A stretch of DNA of 64,000 bases. It comes from an uncultured Collinsella sp. (GTDB taxonomy: Bacteria; Actinomycetota; Coriobacteriia; Coriobacteriales; Coriobacteriaceae). A program made the position numbers and the translations under genes. Positions within the stretch are counted from its first letter, which is position 1. Each line of letters opens with the position of its first letter. This document shows positions 1 to 6,661 of this stretch, one piece after another. The stretch covers positions 33,771 through 97,770 of the forward strand of contig CAUBOH010000005.1 in the NCBI GenBank assembly GCA_958437495.1. The letters run 5' to 3'. The notes beneath the pieces were generated by a model. That model searched no databases. It saw nothing but the letters and a program-made list of their open reading frames with translations, and was not told where the DNA came from.

Positions 1-384
1 CCACGCCGAGCCCATAACAACAACCATTGGCGGCGTTACGGCGGCAACGAGCAGCAGCTCGGTCAGCATGATGGGACGACGATAGTGCACCATAAGCGCC
101 ACGCCATAGGCAAAGATCGCGGCATTGAGCCACAGCGCTCCGCCCATTGCCCTGGCGCAAACGCCAAGCGGCGCCACCAGATACGAGCCAGACGACGCGA
201 ACAGGACAAGCGCCGAAACCATCTGGTGAACCACGAGGCTCGCCTCGTAGACGCAAATCGCCTTACGGTTATAGGACGAGCGGCGCGATACGATGAGCGG
301 AACGTGGATTGTCTGCAGGCAAGCAGCCAGGGCAAAGACAATATCGAGCGCAACGATTTGGGGGAGAATGAGCGGGATCTGCAT
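1..384 (-). CDS. Hydrophobic membrane protein, 3' end beyond window
   Basis: An open frame starts at the ATG complementary to 382-384 and runs off the left edge of the window, so only about 128 N-terminal residues are visible. It begins 2 nt after the stop of the upstream gene (387-2270), so the two are almost certainly co-transcribed and translationally coupled. The visible product (start MQIPLILPQIVALDIVFALA) is almost wholly hydrophobic. About four predicted membrane segments are broken by a short basic loop (SRRSSYNRK). The layout resembles the N-terminal membrane region of 7TM-type sensor kinases, and the upstream neighbour is one of these, so it may be a second sensor protein. No catalytic domain is visible because the gene is cut by the window edge. 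Confidence 0.6.
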   Translation of the reverse strand, partial: MQIPLILPQIVALDIVFALAACLQTIHVPLIVSRRSSYNRKAICVYEASLVVHQMVSALVLFASSGSYLVAPLGVCARAMGGALWLNAAIFAYGVALMVHYRRPIMLTELLLVAAVTPPMVVVMGSAW

Positions 385-386
385 CG

Positions 387-2270
387 TCACTCACCCGCCC
401 GCGGCATCAACACAATCATGCGCAGCTGGCCGGGCTCGCCCTCAAGGCGATATGCCACGTTGCGCCCTTGCAAAGCGCTTTCGAGCTCTTGCGCAGCGGG
501 TGTCTGCGAAAGATCCTCCTCGTCGTTGGAGAAAAGCGTGGCACGCAACTCGACGCTGCACCGATCGTGGTCACTCAGGTGATACATAAGCGCCGGATGA
601 TCGGTGGCGTAGGCAAAAAACGCAAAGTCATACACGCAGTCGTACAGCGCGCTTACCGCACTGGCGTGCATCGGGCGCCGTATGGCGATAATCGAGGCGC
701 AATCGACATCGATGGTGCGTAGGTCGCTTGCAAGCTCGTTGGCAATGAGCTGAATGCGGTCACGGTCAAAACCGCTCTCCCCGTGCTGCGCCAACGTGAG
801 CGATCCCTTGCGTTTGCAATAGGCGACGAGCATCTTGGCGCGCTGCAGCATGCGGTAACGCTCGTGCGAAGATGCCTCGTCGGTCAACGGTGGCAGCGAG
901 CCCAGCAAGTCGTACATCTCTTCGAGCGCGCGGACAAGCGCCTGGTCCACGTCTTGGACCAGCAGGGTCTCGGCCTCTTGATCTGCCAGGTGCGTCTTAA
1001 GGTCGTAGTCGGCGACAAGCAGCTCGTTTTGGCGTTGCAGCTCCATGCGACGATGCGCTAGTTCGCGATTGAGCTCGTTGAGCTCCGACACGTCTTGGGC
1101 AAGCAGCGCCGATCCACCCAGCAGCGGAAAGGCGCGATACATTACATCGGGGTCGGACGCCACGGCAAAGGCATGGGCGCGCCCGTACTCCTGGACCCGC
1201 AACTCCTCGCGCACGCCCTCTGGGATCGGCTTTGACACCGGCGTGGCATAGACTTCCTGCAGGTCACGCGTTAGAACTTTGAGGTCGAGCGGCAGGGTAT
1301 CGAAAATGCCGGCGATATCGTGATACGACGGAATGACACCGCAATCGAGACAGATTTCCATCGCCACCACGCACAGGACGCAATAGACAAGCGAAAAGTT
1401 GAGCCTCCATGCCCAGGGTACGCGCAGAGCATATGAGATGGCAAAGAATGCGCCGCCCAGCAGCACGAGCGCCGCCGTGCCCGAAAAACGTTGGATGCGG
1501 AAGGACGAGGACCGGCCCACCAGGATAAAAAAGGCAACGAAGTTAAAGGCTGTCCATACCAGAACGGCACCGTAGCCCCAACCGTATGTGTAATCGTTGC
1601 TCCAGGTTCCACTCGATCGATCGAAGTGGAAGACCTGCTGATGCACATCGTTAGTGAGCACAAAGCCGATAAGCAGGACGGCCATGGCCCACAAAACGGT
1701 GCGGTACCGACGCCCTATACGATGCTGTTCCAAACCCGCGAGGCGCAGGCCGCACAGCTGGTAGATCAGCGGAATGAGCGTCATGGGCACGTAGTACAGG
1801 TACCACAGCACGGTGGCATAGAACGGCGTGAACGACTTATATTTGAGGATGACCTCGATCATCCACAGGGCGCAAATGGCAGCGATGGCAACAAGGCGAC
1901 GGCGCAACGCATAGTCCAAACAACGCAGATAGACCAGCACGCCCCAGATTAAAAATGCAATTGCGGCGACAAGCAGCGGGAGAGAGCTCGAATGGACGAG
2001 TGCATCCACGACTTCTTCGGACACCTCACCATAGACGGGCGTGGTGTTGGAAAGCTTGAAATCGGAGGCGAACAACGCCGGCAAGACTGCCAAAAATATA
2101 AGGAACAGCGCAGTGGTGACACCAGCGATAGCGAAGACGCGGCGGCGGTATACACGATGCGTTATGCCAACAAGGAATCGCGGCATGGCGAAGAGCCTGC
2201 CGCCCCTGGGATCCGCAACCGGCGCGGTCCGGGCGGCCGCGTGGCCGATATGTCGCTCGCGGGTACCCAT
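387..2270 (-). CDS. 7TM-type membrane histidine-kinase-like protein, degenerate kinase
   Basis: A protein of 627 residues (or about 599 if the second Met, MPRFLVG, is the start). One N-terminal membrane segment and a long loop precede six or seven more segments up to about residue 320. This matches the architecture of sensor kinases with an N-terminal 7TM region. The C-terminal half has a coiled coil (ELNRELAHRRMELQRQNELL) and then a region in the place of dimerisation and ATPase domains. The phospho-acceptor His motif expected after the coil is not present; the sequence there reads TLLVQDVDQALVRAL. The ATPase N-box and G-boxes are hard to recognise. It is therefore either a very divergent kinase or a pseudokinase sensor. 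No obvious Shine-Dalgarno precedes either start. A membrane protein gene follows 2 nt downstream. Confidence 0.6.
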   Translation of the reverse strand: MGTRERHIGHAAARTAPVADPRGGRLFAMPRFLVGITHRVYRRRVFAIAGVTTALFLIFLAVLPALFASDFKLSNTTPVYGEVSEEVVDALVHSSSLPLLVAAIAFLIWGVLVYLRCLDYALRRRLVAIAAICALWMIEVILKYKSFTPFYATVLWYLYYVPMTLIPLIYQLCGLRLAGLEQHRIGRRYRTVLWAMAVLLIGFVLTNDVHQQVFHFDRSSGTWSNDYTYGWGYGAVLVWTAFNFVAFFILVGRSSSFRIQRFSGTAALVLLGGAFFAISYALRVPWAWRLNFSLVYCVLCVVAMEICLDCGVIPSYHDIAGIFDTLPLDLKVLTRDLQEVYATPVSKPIPEGVREELRVQEYGRAHAFAVASDPDVMYRAFPLLGGSALLAQDVSELNELNRELAHRRMELQRQNELLVADYDLKTHLADQEAETLLVQDVDQALVRALEEMYDLLGSLPPLTDEASSHERYRMLQRAKMLVAYCKRKGSLTLAQHGESGFDRDRIQLIANELASDLRTIDVDCASIIAIRRPMHASAVSALYDCVYDFAFFAYATDHPALMYHLSDHDRCSVELRATLFSNDEEDLSQTPAAQELESALQGRNVAYRLEGEPGQLRMIVLMPRAGE

Positions 2271-2274
2271 AGTG

Positions 2275-2373
2275 CTTTTAGTGTACCGACAGATGGGTCA
2301 AAAAAGCGGGCCGCATGTCCCAAAATCCGCAGACGGCAAAGGGTGAAAGGAGTGTCCCCAGCGACCAGTCGTT
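2275..2373. repeat. Worn copy of family B palindromic repeat
   Basis: The stretch around 2350-2373 reads TGTCCCCAGCGACCAGTCG. This nearly matches the family B terminus seen at 21368-21385 (TGTCCCCAACGACTAGTCG). The adjoining bases, read on the minus strand, keep a CTTTGCCG block and a GGGAC block in the same order as family B, but degraded. It lies exactly where similarity to beta-glucosidase ends, so it marks the break in that gene. Confidence 0.5.
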
Positions 2374-2785
2374 TGGGCAGTCGAAGTGCGTGATGGTCAC
2401 GAGCGGCTCGATGCCGTGCTTTTGGCACTCGCGGAATACATCCTCGTAGAAGGCCAGGCCAGCCTCGTTGGGCTCGGTCTCGTCGCCGTTGGGGAAGATG
2501 CGGGTCCAGGCCAGGCTCATACGGAAGGTCTTAAAGCCCATCTCGGCAAAGAGAGCGATGTCCTCTTTGTAGTGGTGATAGAAATCGATGCCGGTCTGCG
2601 CGGGATAGTAATAGCCGTCCTCGAAGTCGAGCATCTTGCGCTGGCCGGAGACCACCGCATAGCGCTCGGGGCCGTGCGGAGCCACGTCCACGTTGGCCAG
2701 GCCGCGGCCGTCCACGTTGCAGGCGCCCTCGCACTGGTTGGCAGCCGTCGCGCCGCCCCACAGGAAGTCATTACGGAAAGCCCTG
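2374..2785 (-). pseudogene. Remnant of GH1 6-phospho-beta-glucosidase, broken at both ends
   Basis: The translated minus strand gives the N-terminal part of a glycoside hydrolase family 1 6-phospho-beta-glucosidase. It starts with FRNDFLWGGATAANQCEGA and continues through the DFYHHYKEDIALFAEMGF and FRMSLAWTRIFPNG blocks to ITHFDCP. An intact enzyme has about 470 residues; only about 135 remain. The reading frame has a TGA four codons before FRND with no start codon between them, so the beginning is broken too. After ITHFDCP the frame runs into repeat-derived sequence rather than the expected enzyme. The two catalytic glutamates lie downstream of the break and are absent. It cannot encode an active enzyme and is probably the footprint of a deletion mediated by the family B repeat. 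Confidence 0.8.
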
Positions 2786-2936
2786 CATCAATCCTTTCGC
2801 ACGCTGTTGTCATAGACTCAGCATCCCTGCAAACAACGCGTCGCTCAACGGCAACGGCGCAGACCGATACTTCTTTTCGCGCGCAGGTGCCCGGCAGCCG
2901 CCCTGTCTGACACTTTTTGATACCTGCCCGCCCAAA

Positions 2937-2983
2937 CCGCCAACCACCACAAAGGGGACAGGCACCTTTGTGGTGGTTGGCGG
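2937..2983. repeat. Family E palindrome, 19-bp perfect stem
   Basis: A perfect 19-bp inverted repeat (2937-2955 against 2965-2983, arm beginning CCGCCAACCACCACAAAGG) encloses the 9-nt loop GGACAGGCA. The same palindrome in opposite orientation lies at 63593-63627. In both places it sits directly next to an array of the 57-bp family A element. There is no U-run, so it is not a typical terminator. Confidence 0.8.
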
Positions 2984-2990
2984 GCGGTTT

Positions 2991-3127
2991 GTCTCGATCT
3001 GTAACAGTTAGGCAGCAAAAACCGGGCCTGGTGTTACAGATTGAGATTTTCGGGCAGCCCCCCGCAGTTTGTCTAAATCTGTAACAGGTAGAGACGATTT
3101 AGCCCGCTAGATGTTACAGATCGAGAT
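2991..3127. repeat. Family A array, two 57-bp elements (A1, A2)
   Basis: Two 57-bp elements, at 2991-3047 and 3071-3127, start 80 bp apart. Each has inverted 16-nt ends (consensus TCTCAATCTGTAACAG and TGTTACAGATCGAGA) around a semi-conserved 25-nt centre. They are separated by a 23-nt GC-rich spacer. The array ends 8 bp beyond the stop codon of the DUF4867 gene. Further arrays occur at 47689-47907 and 63662-63879. The 2786-2990 part of this intergenic region holds only the family E palindrome. Confidence 0.9.
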
Positions 3128-3135
3128 GGAAGATG

Positions 3136-3780
3136 CTAGTCGCAGGCGATGTCGAGGTTCTTGCCGATGAGGCCTACGTAGCCGCCCTCGGCAGCCTTCG
3201 GGCTGTCAGCATGGCAGAGAACCCACTTGTCGGCCTTCCAATAGCAGTAAGCGTCGCCGGCCGTGGGCATCTCGGCCGCAGCCTCGGGGCGCGGACCGTT
3301 GGTGCCGGCGGGCAGCGCCACCATCACCTGGAAGCCACCATCGTCGACCATGCACGGCGTGTAGTGAAGCGTGGTGTTGAAGACCTCGACGACCTTGCCC
3401 GCCGGCACACGGAACGCCTTAACGCACGCGGTGTCGAGCTTGCCGTCCTCGATCTCCCAGCGATGCGCCACGAGCAGGATAAAGTCGCGGGCGCCCAGGT
3501 TAAACTCGCTGGCGCGGTGATACTCCAGACAGTTGAGTCGCGTATTGTGGCCGTTGCACCAGCCGAACTGGAAGGGGCGGCCGCCAAACATGAGAAAGCC
3601 CAGATTATCGGCTTCCTTGACGCCCTCGAGCTCGGGCGCGCTCGCTACGTACTTGCTGCCCTCAGGGATGGGCGTGGAGGCAAGCGCCTCGAGCACGGGT
3701 GACGTAAGCTCGGACGGAACGTTATCCCAAACGTTGCCATAGGACTTGAACTCGGGATCCTCAACAGAATAGATATGCAT
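3136..3780 (-). CDS. DUF4867 family protein, cupin-like
   Basis: A soluble protein of 214 residues that matches my recollection of the DUF4867 family, which is thought to adopt a cupin-like fold. The start at 3780 is preferred over an upstream frame because AGGAG lies 5 nt before that ATG and the protein then begins MHIYSVEDPEFKSYG, as family members do. Conserved-looking blocks are FGGRPFQFGWCNGHNTRLNCLEYH and an acidic-aromatic core with ILLVAHRWEI and PAGKVVEVFNTTLHYTPC. The H and E residues in these could bind a metal. The family is often found near sugar-phosphate or sugar-isomerase genes, but here it sits between luxS and a broken beta-glucosidase. The biochemical role is unknown. Confidence 0.7.
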   Translation of the reverse strand: MHIYSVEDPEFKSYGNVWDNVPSELTSPVLEALASTPIPEGSKYVASAPELEGVKEADNLGFLMFGGRPFQFGWCNGHNTRLNCLEYHRASEFNLGARDFILLVAHRWEIEDGKLDTACVKAFRVPAGKVVEVFNTTLHYTPCMVDDGGFQVMVALPAGTNGPRPEAAAEMPTAGDAYCYWKADKWVLCHADSPKAAEGGYVGLIGKNLDIACD

Positions 3781-3854
3781 GTTCGCTCCTGTTCGTTTAT
3801 GTGACCATACGAACATTCTAGAACAAACAAATACCCTTTTGAGCGCTCAACATG

Positions 3855-3883
3855 AAAAAGCGTCCCCGAAAAAACGGGGACGC
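3855..3883 (-). terminator. Intrinsic terminator of luxS
   Basis: A 9-bp stem (GCGTCCCCG at 3860-3868, CGGGGACGC at 3875-3883) with a 6-nt loop is followed on the minus strand by a run of five T. It lies 34 bp beyond the luxS stop. Confidence 0.85.
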
Positions 3884-3916
3884 CTCCGGTTCAAACGGTC
3901 GTTTCGCAGACAGCTC

Positions 3917-4405
3917 TTATGCCTGCTGATAGTGCAGATGCTTCTCGTCGATATCGGCCAGGTCGCGGCCGAGGTAGCGGCGCGCGAGCCAGTTTGCCAT
4001 GGGGAGGTTCTGGTCCAGGTAGTTACCGCACTCCTCGGGAGCGGCACCGGGAACATCGCCCTCAAAGCCAGCGACAAACTCGAACAGCTCGCGCACGAGC
4101 GGCAAGATTTCCTCGCTCGTCAGCTCACCAAAAACGACAAGGTAAAAGCCCGTGCGGCAGCCCATGGGGCCAAAGTAGACAATGCGGCTCGACCACTCGG
4201 CATGATTGCGGAGGAACGTCGCGCCCAGATGCTCGATAGTGTGGCACTCGGCCGTGTTCATGACCGGCTCCTTATTGGGCGTGGTCAGGCGCAGGTCAAA
4301 GGTGGTGACGGCGGCGCCGGTCGCCGGATCGCAGTCGATGCGGCTCACATACACGCCGGGCTCAAGCAGCAGATGGTCAACGGAAAAACTCGCGATGCGC
4401 TCCAT
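3917..4405 (-). CDS. luxS: S-ribosylhomocysteine lyase LuxS
   Basis: A cytoplasmic metalloenzyme of the activated methyl cycle. It cleaves S-ribosylhomocysteine to homocysteine and the autoinducer-2 precursor DPD. The 162-residue length is normal for LuxS. The diagnostic iron-binding HxxEH motif is present as HTIEH (about residues 55-59), and the catalytic-site block GPMGCRTGFYLV follows with its conserved Cys. The start follows GAGAGG at good spacing. It appears to be a single-gene unit with its own terminator, and a long inverted repeat separates it from the upstream nucleoside hydrolase. No pfs or other methyl-cycle gene is next to it. Confidence 0.97.
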   Translation of the reverse strand: MERIASFSVDHLLLEPGVYVSRIDCDPATGAAVTTFDLRLTTPNKEPVMNTAECHTIEHLGATFLRNHAEWSSRIVYFGPMGCRTGFYLVVFGELTSEEILPLVRELFEFVAGFEGDVPGAAPEECGNYLDQNLPMANWLARRYLGRDLADIDEKHLHYQQA

Positions 4406-4427
4406 GGCAGATCCTCTCGGTAGTCAA

Positions 4428-4499
4428 TTTGGGACGGGGCTCTTTTAGCTGGTTCGAATGGCCGCACCAATCATACCAGTCAAAAAAGCCCGTCCCAAA
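4428..4499. repeat. Inverted repeat with GGGACGGG arms between iunH and luxS
   Basis: Arms TTTGGGACGGGGCT (4428-4441) and AGCCCGTCCCAAA (4487-4499) are complementary apart from one extra G, and enclose about 45 nt. A T-run follows the first arm on the minus strand, so it may partly terminate iunH transcription before luxS. It shares the GGGAC core seen in other repeat families here. Confidence 0.5.
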
Positions 4500-4507
4500 A
4501 AGACAAC

Positions 4508-5482
4508 TTAGCCCAGGACGCGGGCCATGCGCGTCTTGAACTCGGACAGGAAGCGCGGGGCATCCACGGTCAGCGCCACAAGCGCACTCTTGTCGGGATC
4601 TGCCACGCGGCGCTCATCGCAGATGGTGCGACCGCGGTACTCGCCCAGCAAGTCCACGCGCAGGTTACAGCCGAGCGCGCCCACAAGCGTGGGGTCGATC
4701 GCCACGGCAACGGCCAGCGGATCGTGCAGCGCGCAGCCGCCCAGGTAGGGTGCGTTCATCTCGTACGAACCGATGTAGTGCTCGACCATGCTCGCAAATG
4801 CGCAGCCCGCCATAGTGCCCGAGCCCGTCCAGCCGGCAATGTCGCGGCGCGTGAGCAGCACGCGATGTGTCACGTCCAGGCCCACCATGGTGAGCTTGCG
4901 GCCCGAGCGTAGCACGGCATCGGCCGCCTCGGGGTCGCTCGCCATGTTGGCCTCGGCGCCCGCGCTCACGTTGCCGGGCACGGTCAGGGCGCCGCCCATC
5001 ACCACCACGCGGCCGATAGACATCACCGCCGCCGCGTCGCGCTCCAGGGCAAGCGCCAAGTTGGAAAGCGGGCCGGTCGCTACGTAGACCAGATCGGGAC
5101 CATAGGTGCGCGCGGCATCGATCAGATAATCGACCGCCGCGTTACCGTCAGCCGAGGTCGCGCCCACCGGCTCGTACGGCGACGTGGGCACGCTCGCCCC
5201 GCCAATGCCGTTCTTGCCGTGGATGAGCGTGGTTGACGCCGGCGGCGTATAGGGCTCAGTCGCCTTAATGGGACGATCGGCGCCCAGGTACACCGGCACC
5301 TCGGGACGACCCAGCAGGTCGAGCACCGCCAGGCAGTTGCGCGCCGACTGGTCGACGCGCACGTTGCCAAAGCACGTGGTTATGCCGACGAGCTCCACCT
5401 CGGAGCTCGCGATGGCATAGGCGAGCGCCATGGCGTCGTCCACACCCATATCCAGGTCAAGGATCAGCTTCTTGGTTGCCAT
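4508..5482 (-). CDS. Inosine-uridine type nucleoside hydrolase
   Basis: A cytoplasmic nucleoside N-ribohydrolase of 324 residues that splits nucleosides into free base and ribose. The N-terminal Ca-binding signature is present as LDLDMGVDDAMAL, the family pattern DxDxGxDD. The middle has the VYVATGPLSNLALAL block and NVSAGAEANMASDPEAADAV, which supplies further calcium and ribose contacts. The GCALHDPLAVA motif near residue 245 holds the catalytic-region His-Asp. It follows ribokinase by 30 bp on the same strand. Hydrolase-released ribose would therefore be phosphorylated by its operon partner, making a small nucleoside salvage unit. The exact base preference cannot be read from sequence. Confidence 0.92.
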   Translation of the reverse strand: MATKKLILDLDMGVDDAMALAYAIASSEVELVGITTCFGNVRVDQSARNCLAVLDLLGRPEVPVYLGADRPIKATEPYTPPASTTLIHGKNGIGGASVPTSPYEPVGATSADGNAAVDYLIDAARTYGPDLVYVATGPLSNLALALERDAAAVMSIGRVVVMGGALTVPGNVSAGAEANMASDPEAADAVLRSGRKLTMVGLDVTHRVLLTRRDIAGWTGSGTMAGCAFASMVEHYIGSYEMNAPYLGGCALHDPLAVAVAIDPTLVGALGCNLRVDLLGEYRGRTICDERRVADPDKSALVALTVDAPRFLSEFKTRMARVLG

Positions 5483-5512
5483 TGTTCTACTCCGCTTCTC
5501 CGTCTTTATCGT

Positions 5513-6475
5513 TTAACCAAACCAATGTTCAACTTCGGCACGCGTGGGAATCGATTGCTGAGCACCCAAGCGCGACACCGTCACCGCCGAGGCGCGAGCG
5601 CCCGCGGCCATGCACTCAAAGAGCGGCAGGCCCTCCAGACGGGCAGCTGCAAGTGCGCCGATAAACGTATCGCCGGCCGCCGTGGTGTCGACCACCGAGC
5701 TCGAAAGCGCCGGCATGCGCAGCGGCTCGCCGTCATCGCCGAGCGTAACCGATCCGGCGCCGCCCAACGTGATGACCGCAGCTCCGGCACCCTTGGCGCG
5801 CAGGGCATTAAGCGCTTCGGCACAACTCGCGTCATCTGCGGGCAGAATGCCCGTCAGTGCCTGGCATTCGGTCTCGTTGGGACAGACGAGGTCGACTGCG
5901 GGCCACGCACCCGCCGGCAACTCACAGGCAGGCGCCGGATTAAAGACCGTATAGAACCCCAGCTCGTGAGCGCAGGCAAGCGCCTCGGCCGTCGCCATCA
6001 GATCGCATTCGCCCTGGGCGATAAAGACGCTGCCGGCCGCGGGGGCGAGCCCACAGGCATCGCGGTCGAGCTCATCGGCCACCAGACGCCTCAGCGCGCG
6101 GGCAACGTCCTCGCCCACAAGCGCATGGTTAGCGCCCGGCGACAGCACGATGCGGTTGTCGCCCTCACAGCGAATGATGGTCGCCGTTCCCGTCTCCACG
6201 TCGTCGCGCCGCGCCACGAACTCAACACCCACGCCGGCATCCTGAAGTCCCGCCACCAGCGCATCGCCAAACGCATCGCGCCCGACCGCGCCGATCATGC
6301 ACGTGCGCGCGCCCATGTGCGCAGCTGCCACGGCCTGGTTGGCGCCTTTGCCACCAGCGTTGGTGATAAATCCGCTGCCGCCGACGGTCTCGCCCGCACG
6401 CGGCATGCGCTCGCACGCCACCGAAAGGTCCATGTTCATACTGCCGAACACCGCAACAATGCCGTTATCTGCCAT
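5513..6475 (-). CDS. rbsK: Ribokinase
   Basis: A PfkB-family sugar kinase of 320 residues that phosphorylates D-ribose to ribose 5-phosphate. The start at 6475 is chosen because GGAGG lies 5 nt upstream, and the protein then begins MADNGIVAVFGSMNMDLSV, the usual ribokinase N-terminus. PfkB signature 1 is GGSGFITNAGGKGANQAVA. Signature 2 is VDTTAAGDTFIGALAA with the catalytic Asp in AAGD, preceded by the ATP-site TLGGAGSV block. It is the first gene of a two-gene unit with the nucleoside hydrolase. A divergent acyltransferase gene begins about 190 bp away. Confidence 0.93.
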   Translation of the reverse strand: MADNGIVAVFGSMNMDLSVACERMPRAGETVGGSGFITNAGGKGANQAVAAAHMGARTCMIGAVGRDAFGDALVAGLQDAGVGVEFVARRDDVETGTATIIRCEGDNRIVLSPGANHALVGEDVARALRRLVADELDRDACGLAPAAGSVFIAQGECDLMATAEALACAHELGFYTVFNPAPACELPAGAWPAVDLVCPNETECQALTGILPADDASCAEALNALRAKGAGAAVITLGGAGSVTLGDDGEPLRMPALSSSVVDTTAAGDTFIGALAAARLEGLPLFECMAAGARASAVTVSRLGAQQSIPTRAEVEHWFG

Positions 6476-6661
6476 GGAAACCTCCTCGTCTGCGAGCTTT
6501 GCACCCACCGTCGACCGTCGATTGTGCGCCTTCGCACCCCTATAACTTTAGTTCACTTTGATGTGGACGCGCGCTTGAGGTTGCGCCAGCAGCAAGCATT
6601 CACAGGAGCAGGCGGCTACAATGAATACGTGCTGATTATTCTCGTCATTGGATGATTTTTT

